Shown: positions 42,664 to 52,759 of the stretch, piece by piece
Layout of the letters: every line of letters begins with the position of its first letter
Numbering within the stretch: position 1 is the first letter of the stretch
From: Woeseiaceae bacterium
Lineage (GTDB): Bacteria; Pseudomonadota; Gammaproteobacteria; Steroidobacterales; Woeseiaceae
Reading direction: 5' to 3'
NCBI GenBank assembly: GCA_028277185.1
Contig: JANQGQ010000038.1
Location: 1 to 64,000, forward strand
Length of the DNA: 64,000 nt
Made by a program: the position numbers and the translations under genes
The notes under the pieces: model-generated
What the model saw: the letters and a program-made list of their open reading frames with translations, nothing else
Database searches by the model: none
Told to the model about the DNA's origin: nothing

Positions 42664-44880
42664 ATGCGAACAGTGGCACAGGATGATACTGGCGGGTTCA
42701 CCCGGGTCGTTGTTCACGGCCTCGCGGTCGATCCGGTTTTCTACCAATTTATCGACGCCGAGCTCCTGCCGGCGATCGACATGTCGGCGGACGACTTCTG
42801 GGCGGGCATGGCGGCGATCGTCCACGACCTGACGCCCGTGAATCGTGCGCTCCTCGAGCACCGCGAGTCCTTGCAACGCCAGATCGACGACTGGCATCGC
42901 GAGCGTCCGGGGCGGGACTTCGATCACACCGAGTACCTCGAATTCCTGACGCATATCGGTTATCTGAAGGAACCCGGCGAACCGTTTCGTATCGAGACTG
43001 CCAACGTCGACGCCGAGATCGCGGACGTCGCCGGCCCGCAGCTCGTCGTGCCCGTCAGCAACGCGCGCTTCGCGCTGAACGCGGCCAACGCGCGCTGGGG
43101 GAGCCTCTACGACGCGCTCTACGGCACCGACGTCATACCCCGCGACGGCCAGCTCGCGCCCGGCGACGGCTACAACGAGGTCCGCGGCGCCGCGGTCATC
43201 GAGTATGCCAGCGGTTTCCTCGACCGGACGCTGCCGCTCGACGGTGCAGCGCATGCGGAAACAGACCGCTACTTCGTGGACACATCGGGAGAGCGCGCCG
43301 TGTTCACGGCGAGGCTGGTCGGCGGCCAGGAGGTCGGCCTGCGGCGGCCGGAGCAGTTCAAAGGCTTCACCGAGAACGGCGAGGCGCGCGCTTATCTCTT
43401 TGGCAATCACGGCCTGCACATAGAGCTCCGGACCGACCCCGGACATCCGGTCGGCCGCGCCGCCGCCGGCCACGTTGCCGACGTCGTACTCGAGGCGGCG
43501 GTAACGACGATTCAGGATTGCGAAGATTCGGTTGCCGCCGTGGACGCCGAGGACAAAGTCGGCGTCTACCGGAACTGGCTCGGCCTGATGCAGGGCACGC
43601 TCGAGACGACGTTTACGAAAGCGGGCAAGCCCCTGACCCGAAGGCTTGCCGAAGACCGCCACTACACCGGCGTCGACGGCGCCGGGATATCGTTGCCGGG
43701 GCAGAGCCTCATGCTCGTGCGCAACGTGGGTCACCTGATGACCAACGGCGCGGTCCTCGACCCGGACGGCAAGGAGATCTTCGAAGGCATACTCGACGCG
43801 ATCGTCACGGCTGGCTGCGCGCTTGCGAACCGCCGGCAGTCCGGGCGACTGCCCAACAGCCGGCACGGCAGCATCTACATCGTCAAGCCGAAGATGCACG
43901 GGCCCGACGAAGTCGGCTACACCGACACGCTGTTCGAGCGCGTCGAGCGTTTGTACGGTCTCGAGCCGTATACGCTCAAGGTGGGCGTCATGGACGAGGA
44001 GCGTCGCACGACCGTGAACCTTCACGAGTGCATACACCGCGTCAAGCAGCGGCTCGTTTTCATCAACACGGGCTTTCTCGACCGCACCGGAGACGAGATT
44101 CATACGAGCATGTATGCGGGTCCCGTGCTGCCCAAGGAGTCCATCAAGCTGGAACCCTGGATCTCGGCCTACGAGGACTGGAACGTGGACATCGGCATCC
44201 GCTGCGGTCTGCCGGGCCGGGCACAGATCGGCAAAGGCATGTGGCCGAAGCCCGACGAGATGGCGCAGATGATGGCGACGAAACAAGCGCATCCCGAGGC
44301 GGGCGCCAATTGTGCCTGGGTGCCGTCGCCGGCGGCCGCGACGCTGCACGCGATGCACTACCATGCCGTGGACGTCCGGGCCCGGCAGAAGGAGCTTGCC
44401 GAACGGCGCCTCGCAAGCCTCGACGACGTACTCACGCCACCGCTGGCGGCCGGCAAGCCGGAACCCGACGCAGTCCGGAAGGAACTCGACAACAACGCGC
44501 AGGGCATCCTCGGCTATGTCGTGCGCTGGATCGATCACGGCGTGGGCTGCTCGAAAGTACCGGACATCGGCGACGTCGGGCTCATGGAGGATCGGGCGAC
44601 GCTGCGTATCTCAAGCCAGCACATCGCGAACTGGCTGCTCCACGGCGTGACGAACGAGGCACAAGTCATGGAGACCATGCGGCGCATGGCCGCCGTGGTC
44701 GACGAGCAGAACGCGGACGATCCCAACTACCGGCGCATGAGCGACGACTTCGACGGCAGCATCGCCTTTCGGGCCGCCTGCGACCTCGTGTTCAAGGGTG
44801 TCGAGCAGCCGAACGGCTATACCGAGCCGCTGCTGCATGCGCATCGGCTAAGGCTCAAGGCCAGCCTGCGGGGTGCTTAG
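42664..44880 (+). CDS. glcB: Malate synthase G
   Basis: 738 residues, the long G-isoform rather than the ~530-residue A form. [26 protein letters not shown] starts the clasp domain; [21 protein letters not shown] and LNQ-like MNRGRT region equivalents sit in the TIM barrel, RNVGHLMTN and [15 protein letters not shown] follow, and the C-terminal plug has [18 protein letters not shown]. Condenses glyoxylate with acetyl-CoA to malate. Completes the glyoxylate bypass with the aceA gene 63 bases upstream, presumably one transcript. Confidence 0.94.
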   Translation: MRTVAQDDTGGFTRVVVHGLAVDPVFYQFIDAELLPAIDMSADDFWAGMAAIVHDLTPVNRALLEHRESLQRQIDDWHRERPGRDFDHTEYLEFLTHIGYLKEPGEPFRIETANVDAEIADVAGPQLVVPVSNARFALNAANARWGSLYDALYGTDVIPRDGQLAPGDGYNEVRGAAVIEYASGFLDRTLPLDGAAHAETDRYFVDTSGERAVFTARLVGGQEVGLRRPEQFKGFTENGEARAYLFGNHGLHIELRTDPGHPVGRAAAGHVADVVLEAAVTTIQDCEDSVAAVDAEDKVGVYRNWLGLMQGTLETTFTKAGKPLTRRLAEDRHYTGVDGAGISLPGQSLMLVRNVGHLMTNGAVLDPDGKEIFEGILDAIVTAGCALANRRQSGRLPNSRHGSIYIVKPKMHGPDEVGYTDTLFERVERLYGLEPYTLKVGVMDEERRTTVNLHECIHRVKQRLVFINTGFLDRTGDEIHTSMYAGPVLPKESIKLEPWISAYEDWNVDIGIRCGLPGRAQIGKGMWPKPDEMAQMMATKQAHPEAGANCAWVPSPAAATLHAMHYHAVDVRARQKELAERRLASLDDVLTPPLAAGKPEPDAVRKELDNNAQGILGYVVRWIDHGVGCSKVPDIGDVGLMEDRATLRISSQHIANWLLHGVTNEAQVMETMRRMAAVVDEQNADDPNYRRMSDDFDGSIAFRAACDLVFKGVEQPNGYTEPLLHAHRLRLKASLRGA

Positions 44881-44960
44881 CCCAAACAGATGATCTGAGC
44901 CCCGCGGGCTGCTAGGGTTGCGATTCGTATTGCCGACTCGCGTTGCCGATTCCCGAGCCC

Positions 44961-45716
44961 ATGTTCCGATGCCTTGCGTTGCTGTTCGCGCTGGCCGCGA
45001 CGAGCGCCTCGGCGGAGGCCGTGACCGTTGCCGTCGCGAGCAATTTCGCGGGACCGGCGCGTGAAATCGCCGAACGCTTCGAAGCCGGGACCGGGCACGA
45101 CGTACGTATCGTGACGGGCTCGACCGGCAAGCTGTACGCTCAGATTTCTGCCGGTGCCCCGTTTGACGTGTTTCTATCGGCGGACGAGGAAGCGCCGGCG
45201 AGGCTGTTGGACGCCGGTTTGGCGGCGACGACGTCACGCTATGCGCTTGGCGTTCTCGTGATCGTGTCGGCGGATTCCGCGCTGGACGGGACTTCGTGCC
45301 GGAATGCATTGCTCGAGGCGACGGGCGATACCGTGGCCATCGCGAATCCGAAGACCGCTCCCTACGGTCGCGCCGCAAAAGCATTCCTTGACGAGTTTGG
45401 GCGGCAGGCGGAGCTGCGCGTCGTGTACGGCGAGAACGTTGCGCAGGCCATGCACTTCGTCGCCAGCGGGAGTGCGCGCTTCGGTCTCGTCGGTGCCGGG
45501 CAGTTTCGCGCGGTCAGAGAGGGCTGGCCGGGCTGCTCGGCGAGGCTCGGCGCAGAGGGCGCCCCGCCTATTCCGCAAGCGGCCGCGCTGCTCGAACGGG
45601 CCGCGGATGACCGGGTTGCGAGGGCGTTCTTCGCTTTTCTGCTTTCGACGGAAGGCCGCGGCATGATCGCCGATTGGGACTACCGTCTGCCGCCGCTTGC
45701 GTCCGACGAGGCATGA
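44961..45716 (+). CDS. modA: Molybdate ABC transporter, substrate-binding protein
   Basis: 251 residues from ATG 44961 with a signal peptide (MFRCLALLFALAATSASAEA). VTVAVASNFAGPAREIAERFEAGTGHDVRIVTGSTGKLYAQISAGAPFDVFLSADEEAP contains the Ser residues that bind the oxyanion. It captures molybdate (or tungstate) in the periplasm for ModBC. Overlaps modB in ATGA. No ModE-type palindrome was found in the 80-base leader. Confidence 0.93.
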   Translation: MFRCLALLFALAATSASAEAVTVAVASNFAGPAREIAERFEAGTGHDVRIVTGSTGKLYAQISAGAPFDVFLSADEEAPARLLDAGLAATTSRYALGVLVIVSADSALDGTSCRNALLEATGDTVAIANPKTAPYGRAAKAFLDEFGRQAELRVVYGENVAQAMHFVASGSARFGLVGAGQFRAVREGWPGCSARLGAEGAPPIPQAAALLERAADDRVARAFFAFLLSTEGRGMIADWDYRLPPLASDEA

Positions 45717-46381
45717 CCGACCTCGGGCCGCTGATCCTGTCGCTCAAGCTCGCCGTCGTGACGATGGCGATACTGCTCGTCATCGCGACGCCGGTCGCCT
45801 GGTGGCTGGCCAACACGCGATCGGCGCTGAAGGCGCCGGTGCAGGCGATCGTAGCCTTGCCCATCGTGCTGCCGCCGACCGTCCTCGGTTTCTACTTTCT
45901 GGTGTTCCTGAGCCCGAACTCGACCTTGGGGGGGCTCTGGGTCGACGCAACGGGATCGAGCCTGACGTTTTCGTTTACGGGTCTCGTGCTCGCGTCGATC
46001 GTCTACAGTCTGCCTTTCGCGGTTCAGCCGCTCTTGTCCGCGTTCGAGGCGCTGGGCCGTCGCGAGTACGAAGCGGCGCAAACCCTCGGCGCTTCGCGGC
46101 TGGATGCGTTCGCGAGCGTCGTGGTGCCGCTTGCGCTTCCGGGTTTCCTGAGTGCGGCGGTGCTGAGCTTTGCGCACACGCTCGGCGAGTTCGGCGTCGT
46201 GCTGATGGTCGGCGGCAACATTCCGGGCGAGACTCGCACCGTATCGATCGCGATCTACGATCACGTTGAATCGCTGGACTACGCGTCCGCGCACACGCTG
46301 TCGCTCATTCTGCTCGTGACGGCCTTTGCGATCCTGTTGGCGCTGTTTGCCCTGAACCGCCCGCGGCCGGCGAGGGCATGA
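45713..46381 (+). CDS. modB: Molybdate ABC transporter, permease
   Basis: 222 residues from ATG 45713 (ATGA overlap with modA). Five to six membrane helices; the EAA loop coupling to the ATPase reads EALGRREYEAAQTLGASRLDAFASVVVPLALPG, and VLSFAHTLGEFGVVLMVGGNIPGETRTVSIAIY is highly characteristic of ModB. Couples to modC by another four-base overlap. Confidence 0.94.
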   Translation: MTDLGPLILSLKLAVVTMAILLVIATPVAWWLANTRSALKAPVQAIVALPIVLPPTVLGFYFLVFLSPNSTLGGLWVDATGSSLTFSFTGLVLASIVYSLPFAVQPLLSAFEALGRREYEAAQTLGASRLDAFASVVVPLALPGFLSAAVLSFAHTLGEFGVVLMVGGNIPGETRTVSIAIYDHVESLDYASAHTLSLILLVTAFAILLALFALNRPRPARA

Positions 46382-47490
46382 CGATGCGGAGCTTCGAGGC
46401 ACGCTACCGGCTCGAGCGGCGGGACTTCACGCTGGACGTCGATCTCCGTTTGCCGTCGTCGGGAGTGACGGGCCTGTTCGGCGCATCGGGTAGCGGCAAG
46501 ACGACGCTGTTGCGCTGCCTGGCCGGCCTCGAACCGGCCGCGGTTGGTCGCTTCGCGGTCAACGGTCTCGTCGTCGACGATACCGACGCTGGTGCCCGCC
46601 TTCCGCCGGCAGAGCGCGGCATCGGCGTCGTCTTTCAGGAGCCGCGGCTGTTTGCGCATCTGAACGTCGAGCGCAACATTCGCTACGGCGAGAAGCGCCG
46701 CCGGCGGGAGGCTTTCGTCGGCTTCGACGAGATCGTCGATTTGCTGGGAATCGACAAGCTGCTCGCCCGTAAGGCATCCGCGCTGTCCGGGGGCGAGGCG
46801 CAGCGCGTCGCGATTGCGCGGGCGCTGATGAGTGCGCCCCGGCTGCTGCTCATGGACGAGCCGCTTGCGTCGCTCGACCAGCGCCGCCGCGAGGAGATTC
46901 TGCCGTTCCTCGAGGATCTGCACGCGCGGCTGCCGATACCTATGGTGTACGTCAGCCATCAGCTCGACGAGATCCTGCGTCTCGCGGATGCGCTCGTGGT
47001 GGTCGAAGGCGGCTCGCTGCTTGCAAGCGGCAGCCTCAGTGAGCTGTTGGCCGACGCCGGGCAGGTGGGGCTCGGGAGCGCGAATGCGGGTGTGGTTCTC
47101 GAAGGAGTGACTCATGCGCCCGGCGATGAATACGGCATGACGCCCGTCGCGACGCCCGCGGGCGTGCTATGGGTAACCGGACGCTACGCGGCGGAGACGC
47201 CCCTGCGCCTGATCGTTCGCGCCAACGACGTCAGCGTTTCGATCGAACCGCTTGCCGCAAGCAGCATCCAGAACAGTCTTGTCGCGCGCATCGTGCGCCT
47301 CGACGAGGAGGCGGGTGCGACGCTGTTGCTCGTTCTGGACGTCGACGGGCAGAATCTGATCGCGCGCATCACCCGGCGCGCGGCGGCCAACCTGGGTCTG
47401 GTGCCCGGCCGGACCGTCTACGCGCACATCAAATCCGCCGCGGTCCGCCGCCACCGTATGTCGGGCCACGGACTTCCAGCGGACCCTTAG
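46378..47490 (+). CDS. modC: Molybdate ABC transporter, ATP-binding protein
   Basis: 370 residues: Walker A GASGSGKTT (about 36-44), signature LSGGEAQRVAIARAL, Walker B LLLMDEPLASLD, H-loop VSHQ, and a C-terminal molbindin/TOBE domain (ASSIQNSLVARIVRLDEEAGATLLLVLDVDGQ... TRRAAANLGLVPGRTVYAHIKSAAV) that senses molybdate. Its TAG stop is interleaved with the TAA stop of the convergent DUF481 gene in the four bases TTAG. Confidence 0.95.
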   Translation: MTMRSFEARYRLERRDFTLDVDLRLPSSGVTGLFGASGSGKTTLLRCLAGLEPAAVGRFAVNGLVVDDTDAGARLPPAERGIGVVFQEPRLFAHLNVERNIRYGEKRRRREAFVGFDEIVDLLGIDKLLARKASALSGGEAQRVAIARALMSAPRLLLMDEPLASLDQRRREEILPFLEDLHARLPIPMVYVSHQLDEILRLADALVVVEGGSLLASGSLSELLADAGQVGLGSANAGVVLEGVTHAPGDEYGMTPVATPAGVLWVTGRYAAETPLRLIVRANDVSVSIEPLAASSIQNSLVARIVRLDEEAGATLLLVLDVDGQNLIARITRRAAANLGLVPGRTVYAHIKSAAVRRHRMSGHGLPADP

Positions 47491-48488
47491 TCGGTGCTCC
47501 AACTCAGGCTCACCGTGGTTCCGTAGTCGTTCTTCGAGTTGCCCTGCGGCGGATCGCTGTCGTAGCGGCTGTACAGCGTCGTCTTGAAATCGAGATCGCC
47601 CCAGAGGTCGATGCTGATGGAGCCGTCGAGCTGCGCGCGCGTTCGTCCGCTCTGCTCGAGATTGGGCAGCACCGTCAGGTTGCCGTCGACGTCGACGTCG
47701 TACCGCGATCGCCAGCGAACGGAGGTCCCCAGCACGCCTTCGAGCGAGTCCGATTTCGGCGACACGTCGAAGTCTTCGGTGTTGAGTGCGAGACCGGAGA
47801 ACAGTTCGAGGCGCAGACGACGGTTGTTGATGATCCGGTTGCCGATCGCGGCGCCGAGCAGGGTCCGGCTGTCCAGACCCTGCTGCTCGTCCGCTTCGTA
47901 CGAATACAGGCCGTTGAGGCTCCAGTTGTCGCGGAGCTTCCACGCGTAGGTCGACCTGAGCGTCGTGCGCCGCAGGTCCGTGCCGTCGGTCTGCTCGTTC
48001 ACGATCGCGGTGGCGTCGAGTCTCGTCTCGAAGCGCTCTCCGTTGTACCGGAAACCGGCTCCGGTGCTGACCTGAGTCACGACGTTGTTGCCGCGAACGA
48101 GGTTCATGCCAAGGTCGGTGTACAACTCGACCGCGTCCTGAAACGTCTGGTTGTACTCCTCGATACGGAACACCTGGCTGCGATCGATGCCGCGGCCGTC
48201 GCCGAAACCCGCGCGAACGCTGTCGCCGCTGACGACGAGCGGGCCGTAGATCCGGCTGCCGTCGAAGAGCTCGACTTCCAGCGGGGCGGTCGCACGGATG
48301 GAGTCCACGGCGTCCCAGTCGACCGTTACGACGTCCATGTGTTCGGTATCGACCCGCAGGTCTTCGGCATCCTCGAGACCGAGAATGACGCCGACGATCC
48401 GCGAGCCGTCCGTGAGCACGATCTCCGCCGCATGGCCCGACGCTGTCCACGAGAGCAGGCAGAGCAGAATACAACTCGACAGTTTCAT
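47487..48488 (-). CDS. DUF481 (YdiY-like) outer-membrane protein
   Basis: 333 residues with a signal peptide (MKLSSCILLCLLSWTASGHA). The first ~90 residues have an SH3/LSm-like barrel (IVLTDGSRIVGVILGLEDAEDLRVDTEHMDVVTVDWDAVDSIRA), and from about 105 on is a beta-barrel of alternating aromatic strands (FQDAVELYTDLGMNLVRGNNVVTQVSTGAGFRY... TTVSLSWSTD), matching DUF481/YdiY. Function unknown, salt-induced in E. coli. Divergent from a TraF-like gene with only 39 bases between start codons. Confidence 0.8.
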   Translation of the reverse strand: MKLSSCILLCLLSWTASGHAAEIVLTDGSRIVGVILGLEDAEDLRVDTEHMDVVTVDWDAVDSIRATAPLEVELFDGSRIYGPLVVSGDSVRAGFGDGRGIDRSQVFRIEEYNQTFQDAVELYTDLGMNLVRGNNVVTQVSTGAGFRYNGERFETRLDATAIVNEQTDGTDLRRTTLRSTYAWKLRDNWSLNGLYSYEADEQQGLDSRTLLGAAIGNRIINNRRLRLELFSGLALNTEDFDVSPKSDSLEGVLGTSVRWRSRYDVDVDGNLTVLPNLEQSGRTRAQLDGSISIDLWGDLDFKTTLYSRYDSDPPQGNSKNDYGTTVSLSWSTD

Positions 48489-48527
48489 GGGTCTCGCTCC
48501 GTTCGACCGTACGCCGCAGAGCCGACG

Positions 48528-50066
48528 ATGCAGCCGCGCGCCGCGCTTGGCAAGCGCTTCGGCGAGGAGGACAATCTCCAATTCGTGGGTATCCGGACGA
48601 GACATTCGCTGGTTTTGCTGGGCGGGTTGCTTCTGTGCCCCGCCCACGGGCCGGCGCAGTCGTTGCTGCAGCCGCCGGGCTCGAATCTCACCTACGGCGA
48701 CGTGACGCACGGTCTGCGTGTCCAGTCGGCGATCGGCAACCCCGCAGCGGCGGCGGCCGTGCTGCGTCGCGGTGACGCGGCGTCGGTGCAGGGAGCCGCG
48801 ATCTCGATCGCCGGCGGCCTCGAGTACGGCAACGTACAGGACATTTTCGACACCATCGACGAGCTCGCCGAGGCCTTCCGGCCCAGCGCACCGGGTAGCG
48901 GCGGAGGCGGGCCCGGCCAGGACCCCGACGACAAACCGCCGGACGGCGGGATCAATCTCGGCGATTTGCTCGATGCGCTGGATCCCGACACGGTGGCGGC
49001 GATCGAAGCGGCCGCGGACGAAGTGACGACCTTGTCGGCGTTGCTCGCTTTCATCGCGGTCGAGGGCTACGGCAAGGCCTGGCTTGCAGCCGACGCGCCG
49101 CTGCTGCTGCGGGGCGGCGAGGGCGGCGGCGCCTGGACGCTCGGCCTCAACTGGTACGGTTCCGCCAGAGCCTTCGGCCTCACCGAGCCCGTTGTGTTCA
49201 GTATTGCCGATGCCCGCGCCCGACTGGACGAGTACATCGCCAGCAACCCGATCAACCTGCCGGCCCGGATTCCCCTGAGCCAAAGCGTCGTGCTGAACTC
49301 GGTGCCCGACCAGAACCGGGTGTCCCTGCAGCTCGAAAACGACAGCTCGCTCGTCACGAAGTCCGTCCAACTCTTCGATCTGAGCGCGGCTTACAGCCGT
49401 CCGGTATGGACCGGCGATCGCGGTGAGCTATACGCTGGAGCCGAGCTGCACGCCTACTTCATGCGGTTGTCACGGCTCAGCGTTCGTTTCGGCGATATCA
49501 CCGACTCCGAGGAGCTGTTCGAGGAGATCCTCGACGCCGATTTTCGGGACAGCACCCGGGCAGGTATCGACGTCGGCGCACTGTGGGTGACGGACCGCTA
49601 TCAGCTCGGCGCCACTCTGACCAACGTTAACGAGCCGAAATTCGAGTTCAACGACGTCAATCTGGTGCCCTACCGCTTTTCCGACATCATCGACTTTCTG
49701 CGCGGTGACCGCGTCTATCGCATGGATCGACAGCTCAGGCTCGAGGCGTCGCTGTTTTCGGAGGATCGGCGCTGGTCCGTCCACGTGGGCGTCGACGCCA
49801 ACGCCGCAACGGATCCGCTCGGTGACGACTTCCAGTGGGCGACTCTGTCCGCCGGCCTCGAGACGCCGAAGTGGTGGGCGCCCAGCCTGCGCGCGGGCTT
49901 TCGGCACAACCTCGCGGGAACCGAACTCAGCTACCTGTCACTCGGCGCCACGCTGTTTCGGTTCGTCAATGTCGACGTCTCGAGTGCGCTCGACACCGTT
50001 TCGATAAGCGGCGACACGCTGCCGCGCGGCCTGATGGCCTCGGTCGGTTTCCAACTCGTCTGGTAG
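48528..50066 (+). CDS. TraF-like outer-membrane/conjugal-transfer-family protein
   Basis: About 512 residues; the signal peptide SLVLLGGLLLCPAHGPAQ suggests the true start may be GTG 48585 instead of ATG 48528. LLQPPGSNLTYGDVTHGLRVQSAIGNPAAAAAV is a typical TraF_2 opening (N-terminal 'SNP' motif), then a Gly/Pro-rich linker (PGSGGGGPGQDPDDKPPDGG), and a beta-rich C-terminus (YQLGATLTNVNEPKFEFNDVNL... LMASVGFQLVW) like an outer-membrane barrel. Despite the family name no conjugation genes are near; it is probably an envelope protein of unknown role. Confidence 0.65.
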   Translation: MQPRAALGKRFGEEDNLQFVGIRTRHSLVLLGGLLLCPAHGPAQSLLQPPGSNLTYGDVTHGLRVQSAIGNPAAAAAVLRRGDAASVQGAAISIAGGLEYGNVQDIFDTIDELAEAFRPSAPGSGGGGPGQDPDDKPPDGGINLGDLLDALDPDTVAAIEAAADEVTTLSALLAFIAVEGYGKAWLAADAPLLLRGGEGGGAWTLGLNWYGSARAFGLTEPVVFSIADARARLDEYIASNPINLPARIPLSQSVVLNSVPDQNRVSLQLENDSSLVTKSVQLFDLSAAYSRPVWTGDRGELYAGAELHAYFMRLSRLSVRFGDITDSEELFEEILDADFRDSTRAGIDVGALWVTDRYQLGATLTNVNEPKFEFNDVNLVPYRFSDIIDFLRGDRVYRMDRQLRLEASLFSEDRRWSVHVGVDANAATDPLGDDFQWATLSAGLETPKWWAPSLRAGFRHNLAGTELSYLSLGATLFRFVNVDVSSALDTVSISGDTLPRGLMASVGFQLVW

Positions 50067-50137
50067 ACCACATTCGGGCGGCGCCTATACCTTTTCGGCC
50101 AAAACGTGCAGCGCGTCACCGCGACGGGGCGGCCTTT

Positions 50138-50154
50138 TGAGGAATACTTCCTCA
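50138..50154. promoter_or_regulatory. 17-base palindrome upstream of the diguanylate cyclase
   Basis: TGAGGAA-TAC-TTCCTCA, seven perfect pairs around a three-base centre, 26 bases before the ATG of the GGDEF gene. Could be an operator or a leader hairpin hiding the ribosome site. Confidence 0.35.
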
Positions 50155-50179
50155 CCTCCGAGCCTATTCCCAAGACGCG

Positions 50180-51382
50180 ATGACATCACCGGTTGCCTAC
50201 ATCCTCGTTGCCCTCGCCGGTATCAGCGCAATGCTGAGTGTCATCTTCTTCATGGCCTGGTTTACGCTCGGAAAGAAACCCTACGCCATGAGTTGGGCCC
50301 TCGCGTTTCTCGCCGCAACGCTGCAGTGGACATGTAACATATTCTCGGAGAGCTTCCCGAACTTCGAGGCCTATTGGCTCACCGGTAACGCCTTTGCGCT
50401 GATTCTGATTACCTTGGGTCTGCGCGGGCATTGCCAGCGCACGAATTGTCAGAACCTGCCCGACAACCTCTGGCCGTATACCGGGGCGGTGTACGCAGTA
50501 ATTGTCTGGGCCACGATCATCCAGCCGCATATCGGCGTGCGCACGGCGATGGTGCCGCTGGCCGCGTCACTGACCCTGTTCCTGACGGCGCTGATGATCT
50601 ACAGACACCGTGAGGAGACGCGTCCGGCAGAGTACGCCGCAACGATACTGTTCGCGGTCGTCGCCGTGAGTCAGACGATCGCCGGCGTGATGGCGTTCAT
50701 GCAGGGAGCCAACGGCGATCCGGCCTACTTCGGTCTGTACATGCACTTCAATTTCCTGACCCTGCCCGCCGCCTACACCGGGATGGCAATGTTCGTCGTC
50801 TTCATGCTCGCCTCGGATCTGTCCGAAGAGATGAAAGCGATCGCCGTGCGCGACCAGCTCACAGGACTTCTGAACCGCCGCGGTTTCAACGAGCAGTCCG
50901 CGAAGACCTATGCACTCGCCCGGCGCCGCAATCTGCCGGTTGCCGTGATCCTCACGGACATCGACCGCTTCAAGCAGATCAACGACAAACACGGGCACGA
51001 GGCGGGCGATCTTGCGCTCAAACACTTTGCGCGGCTGATGCAGGTCAGCCGGCGGCAGGAGGACGTGCTGGCGCGCGTCGGCGGCGAGGAGTTCGCGCTG
51101 ATCCTGCCGGGAACGAGCCTGGACGATGCACTGAAGGTCGCCGACGTCCTGCGCGGCCGCGTCGAGATCGCGCCGCTCGACTACAAGGGCGAGTCGATCC
51201 AGATGACAGCGAGCTTCGGTATCGCGACGCTGTCCGTGTCTGACACCTGCATGACGGAGGTGATTGTCCGCGCCGATTCCGCGCTGTATCGCTCGAAGCG
51301 AAGCGGCCGCAACCGCGTCGAGCTCGAGTCGTCGCAGGTATTGAAAGCCGTCAACGGCACGCTGAAGGCGGCGACGGCCTGA
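50180..51382 (+). CDS. Membrane-bound diguanylate cyclase
   Basis: 400 residues: six to seven membrane helices in the first 210 residues, then a GGDEF domain from about 220 (RDQLTGLLNRRGFNEQS, DIDRFKQINDKHGHEAGD). The catalytic signature is GGEEF (301-305), and an RxxD inhibitory site (R292-QE-D295) lies five residues before it, so product feedback is expected. Makes cyclic di-GMP. The membrane region looks like a 7TM-type sensor of unknown signal. Monocistronic. Confidence 0.92.
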   Translation: MTSPVAYILVALAGISAMLSVIFFMAWFTLGKKPYAMSWALAFLAATLQWTCNIFSESFPNFEAYWLTGNAFALILITLGLRGHCQRTNCQNLPDNLWPYTGAVYAVIVWATIIQPHIGVRTAMVPLAASLTLFLTALMIYRHREETRPAEYAATILFAVVAVSQTIAGVMAFMQGANGDPAYFGLYMHFNFLTLPAAYTGMAMFVVFMLASDLSEEMKAIAVRDQLTGLLNRRGFNEQSAKTYALARRRNLPVAVILTDIDRFKQINDKHGHEAGDLALKHFARLMQVSRRQEDVLARVGGEEFALILPGTSLDDALKVADVLRGRVEIAPLDYKGESIQMTASFGIATLSVSDTCMTEVIVRADSALYRSKRSGRNRVELESSQVLKAVNGTLKAATA

Positions 51383-51413
51383 CGACCAGCAGCGCGTGCC
51401 TCCGGGCTCCTCG

Positions 51414-51905
51414 TCAGGCATCGGCGCCCTGCAACAGCCCGATCACGAACAACAGCGCCGCGGCGATAGCGGCAACGGTGCGGATCGTGTTGAGCCGGGT
51501 CCAACGCTCGAGATAGCGCTCCCATACGGCGATGCCCGCAGGGTCCGCGCTGGTTACCGCAGCCAGTTGCTCGTTCAGCGGCACGTTGCCGAACACGGTT
51601 ACCGCAAACGTTCCTAGCAAGTACGCGATCGCGCCTGCCAGGAACCACGGTGCAGACAACCCATTCCAGGTCACCAAAGCAAGGACGACGACGAGCGCGG
51701 AGAGACCGGCCGTGCCCATGAAGGTGCCGAGGAACGAAGGGTTGAGCACCACGACGTTGATCGACTGCATGGCCGCGATCCCCTCCGCAGAGGGGACGCG
51801 GGCGAGCGCCTTCATGACGAAGCTCGAGAATGCGAAGAAGACGCCGCCGATCACTGCCGAGCCCAGCAGTGCCGCGACGACCGTCGTCATGACGAGCAGG
51901 TTCAT
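51414..51905 (-). CDS. DUF1772 membrane protein
   Basis: 163 residues with four membrane helices (MNLLVMTTVVAALLGSAVIGGVFFAFSSFV, SALVVVLALVTWNGL, LAGAIAYLLGTFAVTVFG, TVAAIAAALLFVIGLL) and the polar loop NVPLNEQLAAV...WERYLERWTRLNTIRT typical of DUF1772. Function unknown. Its ATG overlaps the stop of the NmrA-like gene (ATGA), so the two are translationally coupled. Confidence 0.83.
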   Translation of the reverse strand: MNLLVMTTVVAALLGSAVIGGVFFAFSSFVMKALARVPSAEGIAAMQSINVVVLNPSFLGTFMGTAGLSALVVVLALVTWNGLSAPWFLAGAIAYLLGTFAVTVFGNVPLNEQLAAVTSADPAGIAVWERYLERWTRLNTIRTVAAIAAALLFVIGLLQGADA

Positions 51906-52759
51906 GCCGCCGCACTCCATGCGCCGGTTGCCGCGACCTCGCGGGCATAGTCGGCGAAATCCTTTGGCGGGCGGCCGAGCGCGCGCTCGATGCCGTCGGT
52001 CAGGTGCGCATTGCGGCCGTCGAGTACCGTCGCGAACAGGTAGTCGAGCATCCAGACGACATCTTTGGGCGCGCCGGACTCGGTCAGACCTGCGACGAAC
52101 GCAGCGTGCGGCACGTCGACGAACCGAATGTTCCGTCCGGTCGCGCCGGAAATCTCCGCCGCGACGTCCGCAAGGGTCATGAGCCGGGGGCCGGTCACCT
52201 CGTAGAGCTCTCCGGCGTGGCCTGGCTCCGTCAACGCAGCGACGGCCACTTCGGCGATATCGTCGACGTCGACGAAGGGCTCCGGCGTGTCGCCGGCCGG
52301 GAGCGTGATCTGCCCGGCGCGAATCATGTCGACAAAGGCGCCTTCCGAGAAGTTCTGGTTGAACCAGCTCGCGCGCACTATCGTCGAGTCGATTCCGCTT
52401 TCCTGGACGATGCGCTCGCAGGCCTGAGCCTCGGCCTCGCCGCGACCCGACAGCAGAACCAGCCGCTCGACGCCGTGCTGCTTCGCCTTGTGCACCAAGG
52501 CCTCGATCGAGTCCGTAGCGCCCGGCATCGCCAGGTCCGGTGAGTAGTTGATGTAGACGGCGGTAGCGCCTTCGAGGCATTCGTCCCAGTTCGACTCGTT
52601 GTTCCAGTCGAACGACGGGACCGCCGAGCGTGACCCGATGCGGACGGGAATGCCCTTTGCTTCGAGGCGCGCTGCGATCCGGCGGCCGGTCTTGCCTGTT
52701 CCTCCGAGCACGAGGACGAGGTCCTCCCGGATCGGGTTTTGTTGCGTAGTGGATGTCAT
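51902..52759 (-). CDS. NmrA-like NAD(P)-binding protein
   Basis: 285 residues from ATG 52759 (AGGAAG upstream). Rossmann motif VLVLGGTGKTGRRIAARLEAKG, then VYINYSPDLAMP, ERLVLLSGRGE, RASWFNQNFSEG and FVDVDDIAEVAVAAL, the layout of NmrA/SDR5-type proteins. No YxxxK catalytic pair, so it may be a redox sensor or a quinone reductase of the QOR2 type. Lies between an AraC regulator and DUF1772, a recurrent trio. Confidence 0.82.
   Translation of the reverse strand: MTSTTQQNPIREDLVLVLGGTGKTGRRIAARLEAKGIPVRIGSRSAVPSFDWNNESNWDECLEGATAVYINYSPDLAMPGATDSIEALVHKAKQHGVERLVLLSGRGEAEAQACERIVQESGIDSTIVRASWFNQNFSEGAFVDMIRAGQITLPAGDTPEPFVDVDDIAEVAVAALTEPGHAGELYEVTGPRLMTLADVAAEISGATGRNIRFVDVPHAAFVAGLTESGAPKDVVWMLDYLFATVLDGRNAHLTDGIERALGRPPKDFADYAREVAATGAWSAAA

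Noticed and set aside
42232..44538. 768-codon minus-strand open frame
   Set aside because: It is the antisense of malate synthase G, kept open by high GC.
44881..44960. Possible molybdenum-cofactor riboswitch or ModE site before modA
   Set aside because: The 80-base leader is too short for the riboswitch and has no ModE-like palindrome.
47169..50066. 965-codon open frame covering the DUF481 gene and the TraF-like gene
   Set aside because: Only the part after 48528 has a signal peptide and family similarity; the first 450 codons are the antisense of the DUF481 gene.
48528..50066. TraF similarity taken as evidence of a conjugative element
   Set aside because: No other transfer, relaxase or integrase genes in the neighbourhood; the family name is historical.
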